In this document: piece by piece, positions 47,014-59,400 of the stretch
How the letters are laid out: the number at the start of each line of letters is the position of its first letter
Numbering within the stretch: the stretch's first letter is position 1
NCBI RefSeq assembly: GCF_949628215.1
Contig: NC_134279.1
Location: forward strand, 14,056,041-14,120,040
Reading direction: 5' to 3'
Origin: Phalacrocorax aristotelis
Lineage: Eukaryota > Chordata > Aves > Suliformes > Phalacrocoracidae
Length of the DNA: 64,000 nt
Translations under genes and position numbers: made by a program
The notes under the pieces: generated by a model
The model's database searches: none
Seen by the model: only the letters and a program-made list of their open reading frames with translations
Told to the model about the DNA's origin: nothing

Positions 47014-50000
47014 TGCACAAGATGGCTGCTGTTGCTACGTTACGTGGATTACCAAGGGGCATGGCTTGATTTGTTTTTCTGTACACCAAATGGCGTTCAA
47101 AGTGGTGAAAAATATGCAGTCAGTTGCGATATTGTGTCAGCAAAGATGAAACAAGTTACGAACAAACAGATAGCTTCTCACATCTGACAGATGAGATAAA
47201 ATCTCAAGTGATTCAGGCTTAAGTATTGATTGAGGACAGCGCTGACAGAACCTTTTGAAGAGCTCAGGTGCCACCTATGAATCATTTCACACCTGGATGG
47301 AATATTTTTCCCCTTTCTTTTGCTGCAGCTTGCTGCTACAGGGACTCTGCAGAGTTCATAATAGATTACAGAGAGGAAAAAAATCACCATTCCTCCTGGT
47401 GAAACCCAAGTCTGCATTGAGGAACTTCCATTCCTAATAAGCTGAATATAGCCAGGAATTTTGCCTTATCAGGATTGCTAAGAAGGGAAGGGACTGGACA
47501 CAACAAATTGGCTGCTGGGGAAAGTTTCTCCCCACCACTGTAATGGTGGCTGTGTTTTTTGCTTTATCCGTTATGTGTTTGAGTTGGCTGCTGATAGGCA
47601 AACTCATTATTTTTCTAAGTTATTTTAAAAATATAAAGTAATAAAAATCAAGGGTGTCATAGAAACCCCACCTGCCACAAAAACTATAATAGCTATGTAT
47701 CTTGGGCTATTTCACAAATTCTAGGGAGGTTTTTTCCTTTCTTTCGGTTGTGCACAACTAACCACTACATGCTACAGACATTCTTATTTTTACTATGTGG
47801 TTTTGTTACTCTAATTTTCCATACTTGTCCCTTATTCTTACATTTGGTTGACCAAGCTGACTTTTCTAGAATAGTCCTTGAGAACTGGCATACAAACTGT
47901 GTTGAAAAATGAAATTATGTTTTTATTAAATCATTTTCATAATTGCTTTTTTTGGAAGGGTAACAATGAGAACACAATCCACTTCAACTGAAATAGCAAG
48001 ATGCCAAAAAGATGAGGCTTCTTCTCAACTATAGCTGTGAACAAAACAGTCTCCCTGGGTGTTTGCTTTACGGATTATGTTTATGACTGTGAAGTAGTTC
48101 ACTGTGTTACGCACCTAATAAGTTTGTAGTAGCTGTGAATACTTAGCCACTCTATTTATCCTAGGAAGATCCCAACAGAAAAAAAAAACCTGTAGCTGTA
48201 GGTCACCCTGGATGCAACTGTCATGTCTAAAAGAGCAAGCAAGAACCTATACCTCTACATCATTATTTTGGGGTTGCAGTTTTTTGTCTAGTCTTTCTAT
48301 ACAGCCTGTTCTTGACAGAGCTGAAACTGGTACTTGATCTATGACTAAAAAGAACTTTTTGGATAGTAATAATTTTCTAAGCAATGGACATAGAGTCAAG
48401 AAAAGCTATTGAATGTTCAGTGTTGTCTAAAGTTGGCACCCCAGGAGTGTATTTTAGATGCCTACAAGCAGAGCAGGAGTTCATGTGCCCGGGGTATCAG
48501 ATATTCTTCACCCACAACTGCCAGGCTTGGCTCAGGAGCTAGGGGAGACCCAGATCCTTCCAGAGAAACTGCAGGGAAGGGCTGAGAGAAACCTTCAGCA
48601 TGTCTGAGATGGTACTAGAGGACTAAGGGGGCCTAGATGGCAAAGTCGCCTACTTCACTGCCTGTGGGCCATTACAGGCACAGACTTGTGGCAAATAGAA
48701 TATTTCAGGCACAATTCTCACAGAAGCCTGGGACTTTATTGGCAGGGAAGAAATCCAAGAAACTGACAGCCAAAATGATGCTCTTTGCATAAGCTGTCAA
48801 AATAGTTTTAAATTGCTTTGGCAGTTGGGTTGCTTGGAGGTCCAAAAAGTTAACAGTGAAGAAAAAAAAGGAAGTTGCATTTCTGTTAGCTTCAGCATGA
48901 CTTGAGAGAGCATTTTCAGTGCAGAGTGTTATATAGTTGCTTTGTTTAAATGCCTTATTTTTAGTCTGCTACTTCTGCATGCAGCTTTACAAATTGCAGT
49001 AGTCCTCTTCTTCATACAGGGATCACACAGAGGAGAGTGAATATTTATCACTCCCGGCCAAGGAAAGGTCATTGTCACGGCAGGTGCCACTGGCTGATCC
49101 CTGGTGGCTCTTCTTTCAGTGTCCCTCTCCCTTTAATTCCATTTTAGTCCAAGGACTTTCTCCTGTTTTCAGCTTTTGCCCATCAAGCTGCAGATGGGAA
49201 ACTTAATGTAATCAGGTGAAGGGTGCCCTCTTGTGATATAAATTAAACAAATCCAGAGGTACAGGTGGGACAGGATGACAAAATAAGAATGAAGGTCCAC
49301 TGGAAAAAAATGTGTTTAGATTGTGCCCATACCCAGCAGCCAGAAGGTGATTTATTTTACATGTTCTTCAACTTCTGCAGACACGTTTTAACTTAGTCCA
49401 TATTGCAGGTAAGTTCACTGAAGGGGCAGGGGACTGGCACACCACAGGAGTTTCTGGGTGTCTTCCATAGGATAGAGGGGTCCTCAGCTAGGTATGGACA
49501 GAGTGAGAGCTGGAACAACTCGGCCGTCATGTAATGATTTTCCATGGGGAAGTCCCCTCGGTCTGGGGGCCGAGAGGGAAGCTATGGAGCAAGCAGGAGA
49601 ACCCTGCCATGCAATAGTTTTCCTGGCAGGTAGAAAGGCTAACGGAAGGAAAATTGAATGACATAGCATTAAAAGATGGATAGTCATTCCCAGTTAACAG
49701 GATTTTGTTTCCTGGGATGGCCATATGAGGCATTCTGTGAGAAAATGCAGCTTTTCTTTATGATGCGGCGAGAACCGCAGCAGGATGCGATTACCAGCTC
49801 AGGCGCCACGAGGACTGCTGGCAGGGAGTGCCAGGGGCGGCCACTGTGGCCATTGGGCACATGGAGCACTCGCGCATGGCCGTTAAAACCAGCACCAGAC
49901 TGTTGGCAGCTGCCTCCTCAGCAGTGATGACGGTGGGAGTCATCATTCTCAGTACTCAGGGATGCCATGAGGCCTTGCCATGCTCCAGCTTCGCCTATCA

Positions 50001-50690
50001 CAGCAACCTCAGAGGGCAGCATCAACGCAGTCCTAGCCTGAGTCTGCCCATGGGTGAGTGCTGACCCTGAAGTGATGGGGCCAAGATCAGGGTGTAGCTT
50101 CTGCACCCATTATGTGAGGCTGCCCCTCATCTCACACAAAGAATATCTGTGTTTGGGAGGGCATAATTTTGTTCCTGTGGAGGGTGATGGGGAGAGGTTG
50201 GGAGAACAGACTGATTTCAGCCTGTGGAATTTGGAGCTCACAGTGGGAGATGTATTTCATCAGAGTCCTGCTGAACACATGGCATTTTGGCCAGCTGGCT
50301 GTTCTGGAGAGCTGCTTGGCAGAGCACTGTGATACACAGACTGGCACAGGTGGTCTGTGGTCCCATCAGAGAAACTCTGATCAGGAATCATTCACTTTCC
50401 CAAACAGCTGACAAATCCCTGTCTCTCCCTGATCATTTTCTGTTTCAGGCTACTTGAAAACCTTCTGGACAGGTTCATTTCATGTGGAGAGATGGCAGAT
50501 CTGTAATCCAAAAGATCATGAGTGTAAAAAAACTCTGCCTGCCTCATGTGTCACACCATATTACCATGTGGTACTTGACTATGGTGAATGGCTCAGTCCA
50601 GCATTTTCTGGTACATAATTTTTCAGAGAGTATAGGAACGGAGAGGTTTGTGCAGGGTTATAAAGCCCCTTTTGCCTTAGTATTACTGAA
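47014..50690. other. AT-rich non-coding stretch with one GC-rich exon-like block
   Basis: No recognisable gene, RNA or repeat family over most of it. The exception is about 49760-50053, where GC and CpG rise and one frame is open from MPGAATVAIG through a hydrophobic run (LLAAASSAVMTVGVIIL). It ends at a strong consensus donor, CATGG|GTGAGTG (GT at 50054). No good acceptor with a pyrimidine tract precedes it and I recognise no protein. Confidence 0.5.
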
Positions 50691-51115
50691 GGGCAACGAA
50701 GTTGGTGAAGGGTCTGCAGAACAAGTCTTCTGAGGAGCGGCTGAGGGAGCTGGGGTTGTTTAGGGTGGAGGAGGCTGAGGGGAGACCTTATGGCTCTCTA
50801 CAACTACCTGAAAGGAGGTTGTAGCGAGGCAGGAGTCAGTCTCTTCTCCCTAGTAACAAGCAATAGGATGAGAGGAAATGGTGTCAAGCTGTACCAGGGG
50901 AAGTTTAGGTTGGATATTAGGAAAAACTTCTTCACCGAGAGGGTTGTCAAGCATTGGAATAGGGTGCCCGGGGAGGTGGTTGAGTCTCCATCCCTGGAGG
51001 TAGACGTGGTGCTTGAGGATATGGTTTAGTGGTGGACTTGGCAGTGATAGGTTAGCGGTTGGACTTGATGATCTTAAGGGTCTTTTCCAACTTTAACGAT
51101 TCTATGGTTCTATGA
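50691..51115 (+). mobile_element. CR1 LINE 3'-end fragment, forward orientation
   Basis: Starts near GGTGAAGGGTCTGCAGAACA and runs through GAGGAGCGGCTGAGGGAGCT to the 3' terminus CGATTCTATGGTTCTATGA, the octamer-type tail of avian CR1. The translated tail ([28 protein letters not shown]) is the familiar CR1 C-terminal region. Strongly 5'-truncated. It is less diverged by eye than the copy at 36496. Confidence 0.9.
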
Positions 51116-52989
51116 TTGCATGAATATCTTTTCTAGGTCTTCTGTGTTTGAAAGCCTTTGCTTAGCACATGGTTGTGTCTCTATAACCAGTGCTTTAGCT
51201 CCTCATATGTTCTACCTGCACTGTGAATTTCTTCATAGGTTGTATGACTGTTTCTGTTTGCCCATCTAAGTCTAGCCTGTTACCTTCCGCACTATAGTGA
51301 AGCAGAACAAATGTGGAGTGAATAGGGCTTCGGAATTAGATGAGGGCAAAGGGAAAGCAAAGTACTGGAGCAGTGTGAGGGAGCACTTTTACCCCCAGGG
51401 CTGTAAGGCTGGTCTGCACAGAACAGCAGCTCCACTAGGACAGAGAAGATGCTGCACATCTCAGAACAGTCTGACTGAAGAGAGGTGAGGTTCATTGTTA
51501 GCCATCCAGTGTTTGGACCATTCTGGGTCAGGACTGAGCAGCCAGGCCATGAGGCTTTGGCAATGCTGTTTGTGCCCTTCTCCATACTGTCCACAGCTAC
51601 TCCACATAAGAAAATAAATCACCAGGGAGCCTGGCATACAACCTTGGTCTGGTTGCAGTGCTCTCTTTTACATGGGGTGAAAGAAGCATCAAGCGATGCT
51701 TCAGGCTTCATCTTAGACACAAACTGCAAAGTGAGAGAAAGTATGATCTATGTGAGACCCTTTGATGTGTCAGAGCTAGTGTATGCCCAGTGTCCAGTTC
51801 AGAGTTGTTCCTTCATGTGCATCATCAGCACTGCCTATAATAAATAGCACCTTTCTTTTCCCTGTCAGACAAAGCTGATTTAAAGCCTTATTTACATCTT
51901 CTGTTACACTTCTTAGTCATCCATGAAAGAAGTCAAATTAGCTATGAAAGATCTTTCAGTGGCTCTGAAAACTCAGTGGTACATTGTATTATACTATCTC
52001 CTTTGCTAATAGATTGAATTTAGCTAGGACTTACACTGTTTGATTTATATAAAATAAACTGCTTCCTGAGATGTTTGAAGAGCTGCACAGTTTAGTCCTA
52101 ATAGCAGGCTGGGAATATTTACCTTGCTAGCAAGTCAGTTTGAATGATAATAGAAAACTTCATAATGAAGACTAATTTCAGATGTTTTCCCCTCTCTGTA
52201 ATACAGTGGGCCTTTCATAGGAGGATGTTCATGTGCCTTGTAAGGTAGATCTTTTCCAGGAAACTGAGGCTGTGGTGTGAAGCCAATGAGAACAAAAAAT
52301 CGTAATAAACTCTATCAGGGCATATTTCCTGGACAGTCTCATTTGTCTAAGCTTTCCCCTTGAAATAGGTACCTTGTAATTGGCATAATGCAAAAATCAA
52401 GGAGCAATTCAGGTAGGACACTACAGCCTGTTTTGCACCAACTGGAAAGTTGGCTTCTTTGGAGTAAAGGAAATGAGATTCTGCATATGACAGATGATAT
52501 CTTGCTTAAGGCCCCACTGAAAAGCGCTCAGATATTCTTGAGAAAGAGACAAAGTAAAATGCAAAATTTGTAATCCCCCTTCTTCCTCCAGCTGGAGAAG
52601 GAAAGGTGGCCTTCAAAAACCCCAAAGGGAGCTCTAACTTTGTGTGGGGAAAAAACCAACAAGCCTGCAATCACCCAGGTATTTAATTTTTGGAAACAAA
52701 TACTCAAATACTTGGGGAATGAACCCAATGAGCATATAAAAATGTTTTTAGATAAATTTGTTCTCACTTTCTCCCCTCCCCATGCACTGTTTCCCAGAAT
52801 TGGTCAAAATGCAAAAATGTTTTCTAAGTGGTCTTTCCTACCATGTTGCTTCAAATCACATTCTTGCTACTTTCATCAATCCATTTGTTTACTTAGCACG
52901 AATCTAAACTCCTTTTTGATCAAGCATTGCTTATGTAACATTTTTTACTGTTTTAATATTTAACCTAAGCTTAAAGACAGGATATCTTG
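51116..52989. other. Non-coding stretch, nothing recognised
   Basis: AT-rich sequence with only short chance open frames on both strands. No splice-flanked block with recognisable protein, no tRNA-like arms and no repeat family that I could name. Confidence 0.5.
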
Positions 52990-53089
52990 GCCATCAGCAT
53001 TATCCATTTAATCAAGGACAAACGTTCCTTTTGGAAGAAAATAAAGGACAGTTGGCAAGATAAAATAGCCTTGAGTTGTCTTTGGGTGA

Positions 53090-53400
53090 CACGCGACCAT
53101 ATATGGATAAAAAGGGTTAGGGTACTTCATCCGTGAAGACCACCAGAGACCAGGAAGGACCCCCAAAGAGAGGAAGACATACACAGAAGGATCCAAAGTG
53201 GAGCCAAGAGGAGTGACTTAATGCCATTATGCAACCTATATAGATTAGAATGAGTATATATTGGATATGTGGAATATGTATTAATTTATTGTATAAATAT
53301 AACAAAAGAGCTGACTTCAGTGTGCTTGATTTATGGAAAGCCACTGAGCACCCAAGCTTGTGCAACCCTGAAATAAATAAGCAATGACTCTCCTGAGCAT
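53090..53400 (+). mobile_element. LTR-like segment, boundaries uncertain
   Basis: The stretch has the look of an avian retroviral LTR 3' half: the tail GAGCACCCAAGCTTGTGCAA followed by CCCTGAAATAAATAAGC, with a polyadenylation signal AATAAA at 53372. Upstream it is more GC-rich and purine-rich (CCAGGAAGGACCCCC, AAAGAGAGGAAGAC) than its neighbours. I could not find TG...CA ends or a target duplication, so family and extent are guesses. Confidence 0.35.
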
Positions 53401-56400
53401 GTAATTATTGACTCATTGCACACCGGATGATGAATCTGCTTTTCTGACGCACATTCATGTATCAGTTTGATATCAGATAGCTTCCACAAACTCCTGGAAG
53501 CAGGTAAATCATCTAACTTAAAATTTGGAATTTACTTGGTTATAGAGCAAATTATATGATGTAAGGAAGCTCATGGCAACAGGCTGGCCAACTCTGCTCC
53601 TGCTTTTCCAGGTACAAACACCTGGAAATAAAATGGCATTAAAAAAGTAGTCTGAAGTTGAGGAAATTACTTGTCTTGGAAACACTAAGGGTTTTTAGCA
53701 GAAAGCAGCTAGAGATTTGGATTATCATCTTGTTCTTGAGATTAGTCTTTCATGCTAAATTATATTTGTGTTTGGTTCTTCAGGCAAAAGAGCCTTGTAA
53801 CGTGAGAGATTCATCTGATGTCACACTTACAAGCCAGCATGTTGCACATGTAGTTTAAGACACTGGAAAGAACCAGGCACCTCCAGAACTTGATTCATCT
53901 TAAGTGAAGTGAAAGGCATCTCACTCTTTGCTGCACTTCCCAGAAAAGGTAATAGGGTTGATGCCACCTTTAGCAGATGGCATATGGAGTAGTCCTTGAC
54001 CATATACATTTCTCTCTGTTTATAGAGTACTGCTGATTTCAGTGGGAGAGCTTGAAGACCCTTCCAGATGCATTGTCCATTGGAGGATCTGTCTTGCATA
54101 AGCAGTTCTTCAGCATGTACCAAAACAAAGTGAAGTGTCTTTTCTCCTCTTGCTAGAAATAATGGACTCTACTTTGCAGAAGAATTCCACTTTCCAGATT
54201 GCACTGCACAGCAAAGCAAGGTTGGTAGAGCTATAAATGCTACAGATAACTAGTGGATATTGTGAACACATTATTTCCCCCCATTCTCATTTATACTATA
54301 ATCATTGCACTCACTGAGGTTTTTTCTGTTCTTCTGTGGACGTCTTCAGAATGTCTCATTTCCTGGCAATATTTTACTTCTCTTAAATACTCTTCCATCT
54401 GTACTGCTGTAAGAAATGCTGTCAAGTCTGATGAATTAAAGAAGCAGACAATTCTCTCACACTTTGCCACTTAGAAATTTCCAGTTAAAACATGTTTTTT
54501 TCTGTGTGTGCTGTCTCTGCTTATGTGACCTTCTGTAGGACACAGATAGCCAGCTGTGTATCCCCATGGGTCAAACAAGACACTTTTAGCTTATATTCCT
54601 CTCACTTTTTACTATTGGGTTTTTTTTCCTTTTAGGCTAACAGGGCTATCTCACCACAGATGAAGAAGAACAATGCATGGTCATAAGCAAGAGCCAGTTT
54701 TGCTAGATCAAAAGAAATGAGCTGGGCAGCAGCGAAGAAAGCTGGTAAGGTGAGTACACAATCATATAAAGAAGCCATAGGAGGAACTATACATGTGCAA
54801 GACCAACCTCCAGTTCTTGCTCCCTTTCTTTTTGTCCCTATAATTAAATTTTATCTTTCCACAGTGTCTTATTAGACTTGGGGTTTTTTTCTTTTCTTTA
54901 AGAAAAGAGCACTGCCGTCCTGCAGTGCTCTGGTCCCATTAACCACATATGGGCACCAAGCTACATGTGTGAGATTGTATGCCGAGTTCAGAGCACCATG
55001 TGTTTGATGACCTTGCTGGATCAAGAGAGCTCAGCTGCCACTCACAGAGCTCAGCTCTCTCCCACTTTTTTTTCATTTTAGCATATTCTTCAACTTTCTT
55101 TATGAATCTCAGGAATGGTCCTCTCACAACATGGAAATAAAACTAGTGTTCTTGAGACACTGTGTGTTGCTTACTGTTGCGTATAAATGCCTCAGGGCAG
55201 GGAAGGTATGGTGTATTATCTCTCTCCTCTGTACTGAGCCACCTGATTACATGTAGTTTGTCTCCATTTATTTTCTTAGAAACTTTAACACAAAAGAGAC
55301 TGTGTGCCACTCAAGGGAGTGTGGAAAAGCTGAATGAAGGATTTGAACTGGAAAGGGTGTACTGTAGAATATTTTCTGAGATAGAGAAGTGATAGTCATT
55401 TTGTACTTAATGAAGAGAAAAAAGAAGTAGTTGTTCCTAAGGTCTTTATAAGGTATTAATGTGAAAATAGTGTGGAGCATACAGCTTCTATAGTAGTGCG
55501 TGGTGTAGTTTCTGGCTCTGTTCTTGTTTGGAGCCTCAGTGAGACAGTTCTGCTTAAAATTATGTACAGCCTGAAGTATCTCACTGATTCGGACCCTAGG
55601 AAACCTCATAACCATGGTCACACGATTCAGAAATCGAGTAGCCAGTTGTCCCTATATCCACCTCAGTGCAACTTTGCTGTATTATATCAATCTGATTTTG
55701 CTTAGAGGGTTCAGCAGAATCAAGATATGTTCTCTGCCACAGCAAATGGTCATGAATAGTGATGTCCCATGTTACAAAACTAATAGCTAAATAGTTGCCT
55801 TGAACACGTTCTTGTAGCATTTTATATTAGATTGCTATTGTTATGTAGGTCATGCAGTACATTTTTTAAAGCCTGGAGTTGTATTATTCTAAACATGTAT
55901 CTTCCAGGTTGCTTATAGGAGAAATGGCACAGGTGTTTGTAACTGGGTCTATGTTAAAGAGTTTCTGGTGTAGTAGTTTGATCAAAATTTATAATATGTC
56001 TATAACTGAAAAACATTAGCAAGATACAACCTTCCTCAGAAGCTTTGACTTAGACTGTAAGTGCTGCGTCAGATCTTGACCTTGTTGAAGTCATCAGGAC
56101 AATACTTTTTCCATTAATCTTCTGTTTAAATTCTGTTTAAATTATCATTTTGTTTTTACTTCCAGTGCCAAATACAATACAGTTTAGAAGTATCATAAAA
56201 CCCATTTTAAAAATTGCTATATTTAAATTTTTATTTTAAAAGGCTGGCCAGGGATAGAAACTAGTAAATTTTGCCTCTGAAGAACATTAAGACATAGAAA
56301 ATGCCATCTCTCCATAGCACCGCAGGAGAATTTTTATTTCAGTGTCCCAGCTGATAGACATTTAACAGGAACCTAAAACTTGCCTAGTGAGCTAAACAGT

Positions 56401-59400
56401 GCAGGGCAGTAGCACCATGGGCTATGCTAACACTCCTGATCCCAGCTGGATGACCAGCTTGCCTATGCAGCTAGGAGAGCTTGGAGCCCTTCTTCAGCTT
56501 GCCTTAACATTGCACAGGAAGTTGAGGTGCATGGCTCTTTTGTTGTTTTTGTTACTTTTGAACTTAGCCATTTGTCTCAAATGCATGACTTGACAGAAAG
56601 TCCCACGTGAGAACTTGGTTTGATGTAAAATGAGACCCTGAGTCAAAACTTGAAAAGGTATGCATGCAATAAGTAACAACAAAATCATGATGCTTTGGAA
56701 TGTGACAGCTGAACTAGGAAAAAAATGTGTGCCTTATCATGTGTGCTAAATCTTGATTGTATCCTAATACTGCAGTACAATAGCTACTCTATGTCTTTTA
56801 ACTAAAAGCCTTTTGAGTTTGCCTGACTCTTGCTGCCATGAATATACACAACTTGTATAACTTTTTGCTTTTGAGTTCTTCTTCATCTGTGGTGGGAGAG
56901 GACTGCAGGGGGGAACTGGTCTAGACTCAGTATGTAGAAGGCCAGCTCAAAGGGCTCTATACATATATACATATAAATGGTTCAGCTCGAAGTGGGTGAT
57001 GCTGTTCCTGACAACTAATAGCACTATTTTCAGGCTGAATGATTGCATATGGCCCAGACAGAAGGTCTTTTAACATACCAGCACAGGTCCTTTAGGTACC
57101 TTCTATTGCTTTGTGCAGGCTGCCCACATTCACAGTCCATACCTGAGACGGTAGCAGCTGATTTTGGGCTGATGCTCGATGTCCCATGAAGATGGGCAAG
57201 GAGCAGTTCAGGAGTTTAGTGCTGGCTGTCAATGTAATGAAAAAAGCAGAAGAGCCAGCAAAGGTGGCAAAATGGTCTGTGTTGGGTGGAGCTCTCTTGC
57301 AGTTCACTTCTGTCCTGGATCTTGTGCTGCCCCAGCTTGCAGTACTCATCCCACGTTAGTCAAGCTGAGAGAATGGTGAAACCTAAGGATTTGGGGCAAG
57401 ACTTTTCCTGTGCAGAAATCCTGTCAAACTGCTGCCAGAGGTGCCTTTGCTGTGCTTTCACTTCCAAGGGCTAGAGGAAGTTATGGCCAAGCAGAAGGTA
57501 GCCTGATGAGTGAACTGACACTGAATAAGGCAGTGTTCAAATGCTTATTTATTATTTTGGAAAAAGATAGCAAATAAATATCCATTATTTCATGTAATCA
57601 AATGAAAGGTTTTTGTTTGGGGATTAAGAAGCAATGCCATTTTCCTTGAACAGTCCCTCTTCCATAACTTTATGGAAGTTATGGAAGTTTATGCCATAAA
57701 CTTTATTATCATATCCATAGAAGGAGACTGCTCAAGATACGCTAGCATTATTCCATTGGTGACTAATTATAGGAGAGGTGGTAAAACATGGTGAACTTTG
57801 CCCAGTGATCTTTTTAGGGGGGTGAGAAGCTGCCTTTCCTACAAGGTAGTAGAGGAGGATTTTTCTGGCAAATGGTGACAGAAAGAAAAGCAGGATCTCT
57901 CTCTCAGTACTTGGTGTGCTCTGAACTGCTGCCATGAGCCCAGCCTCAAGCCAGGACTGCAGCACCATCTCTTGCCAAGGAGAGGGGTGGGACATTGCAT
58001 GTGCAGTGGTGGGACCATGACAGGGGCCTGTCAGGCTGTGGGTGCTACACCTGGACTGTCAGCTGATCTTCTGGATGGCCATGGCCAAAGGATACTATTT
58101 TTCTGCCCTTCCCTTTGTCCCCACGAGCGCTGTCCTGGTTGCATAGACTGCAGGGTCCTTGGGCATCTTTCTTGAATTTTTGTACACAGGTAAAACTTCG
58201 GGCATATTTACAAAGCTCTGAGCAGAACTGAGGCTATAAATGCTCTAGAGCTTGTGGGAGGCCATTATAAGACAGATTAATAAGTAGCGTCAATTGCCTT
58301 TTCAGGACTCCAGCCCTGCCTATGTCTTCCAGAGTAGAGTGATCCCTGTAACAGAATTAATGTATTTTTTTGCCCCACTTGGCTGAGTTTGGCTGAGGAT
58401 CTTTGGCTGACATGGCTGGAGTGGAGAAAGCACCCATGCGTTAGGTTGTCTCCCTTCCACTTGCTTTCTTGCTGTTCTTTGTGCAGCTCCCCCTTTCAGT
58501 CCATGGGTTTTGGTGGAGCAGCTGCAGTATGATCAGGCCCTCTGAGTACAGCACACACTCTGGGGAGCCCAGCAGCCTGAGGGCTCTCAAGTATGTGGGG
58601 GATGGTGTCTTGGAGTATATCTGTAGTGATAAATCACTGGTGCTGAGTGGTGTCTGCTTGTAGAAACCTTACTGAAAGTCAGCACTGGGACTTCTAAATA
58701 AAAACTTCAAATTTTTATTTACTACAAATCTTGCCATTGCCTATTTGGGCTATTTGCTGTTTTCAAAAGCATAGAGATGAACAAGAGAGATTAAAGTATA
58801 TCCTGAAGCTGCTGGTAATTAGTGTGGCTGCACTCCCTATTCACATGTCAGGTACCAGACCTTTTATTATTTCAAACATGGGGGACATTATTTTTCTTTG
58901 CCATTATTTCTAGCTGTGCTGTCTGTGATCCAGATCTCAGGTCTCTGACAAGTAGTTCTGTTTCTAAAGCAAATTTTGACAAAGAGCAAACAAGAAGAAA
59001 ATGGACTTTGGGTATGGTATGACCTTAGGAAAGCTTAAACTTCATTTGACTGTTTCACTTGACAAAGTTTTTATACTTAAGGAAATGAGGCAGATCGTTA
59101 AAGCCAGAGAGCCCCTGAAATCAGTGATGATGCAATACATACAAGTTTAATCCTTAACAATATTTTCTTTCTTTTTTCCCTTGACAGCAGTAGAGCTTAG
59201 ATGATTTATGTGCTTTAGGTTTCAAGCAATGTGGGATTTTGTTTGTTTATTTTTTAATTATGGGTCTGCTCTAAAGATGGTTAGTGTTCTGAGGTGCTAG
59301 ATGAGACAAAATCACTAAAAAACTCCCACAAAAAACCTTGGGGGGGGGTGGCAAAAAAGGGAGAAAACCCAAACAAAACATTCTTTCTGGGATTACAGTG

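Noticed and set aside
50790..51029. 79-codon plus-strand frame as a host gene
   Set aside because: It lies wholly in the CR1 fragment and shows the CR1 C-terminal pattern.
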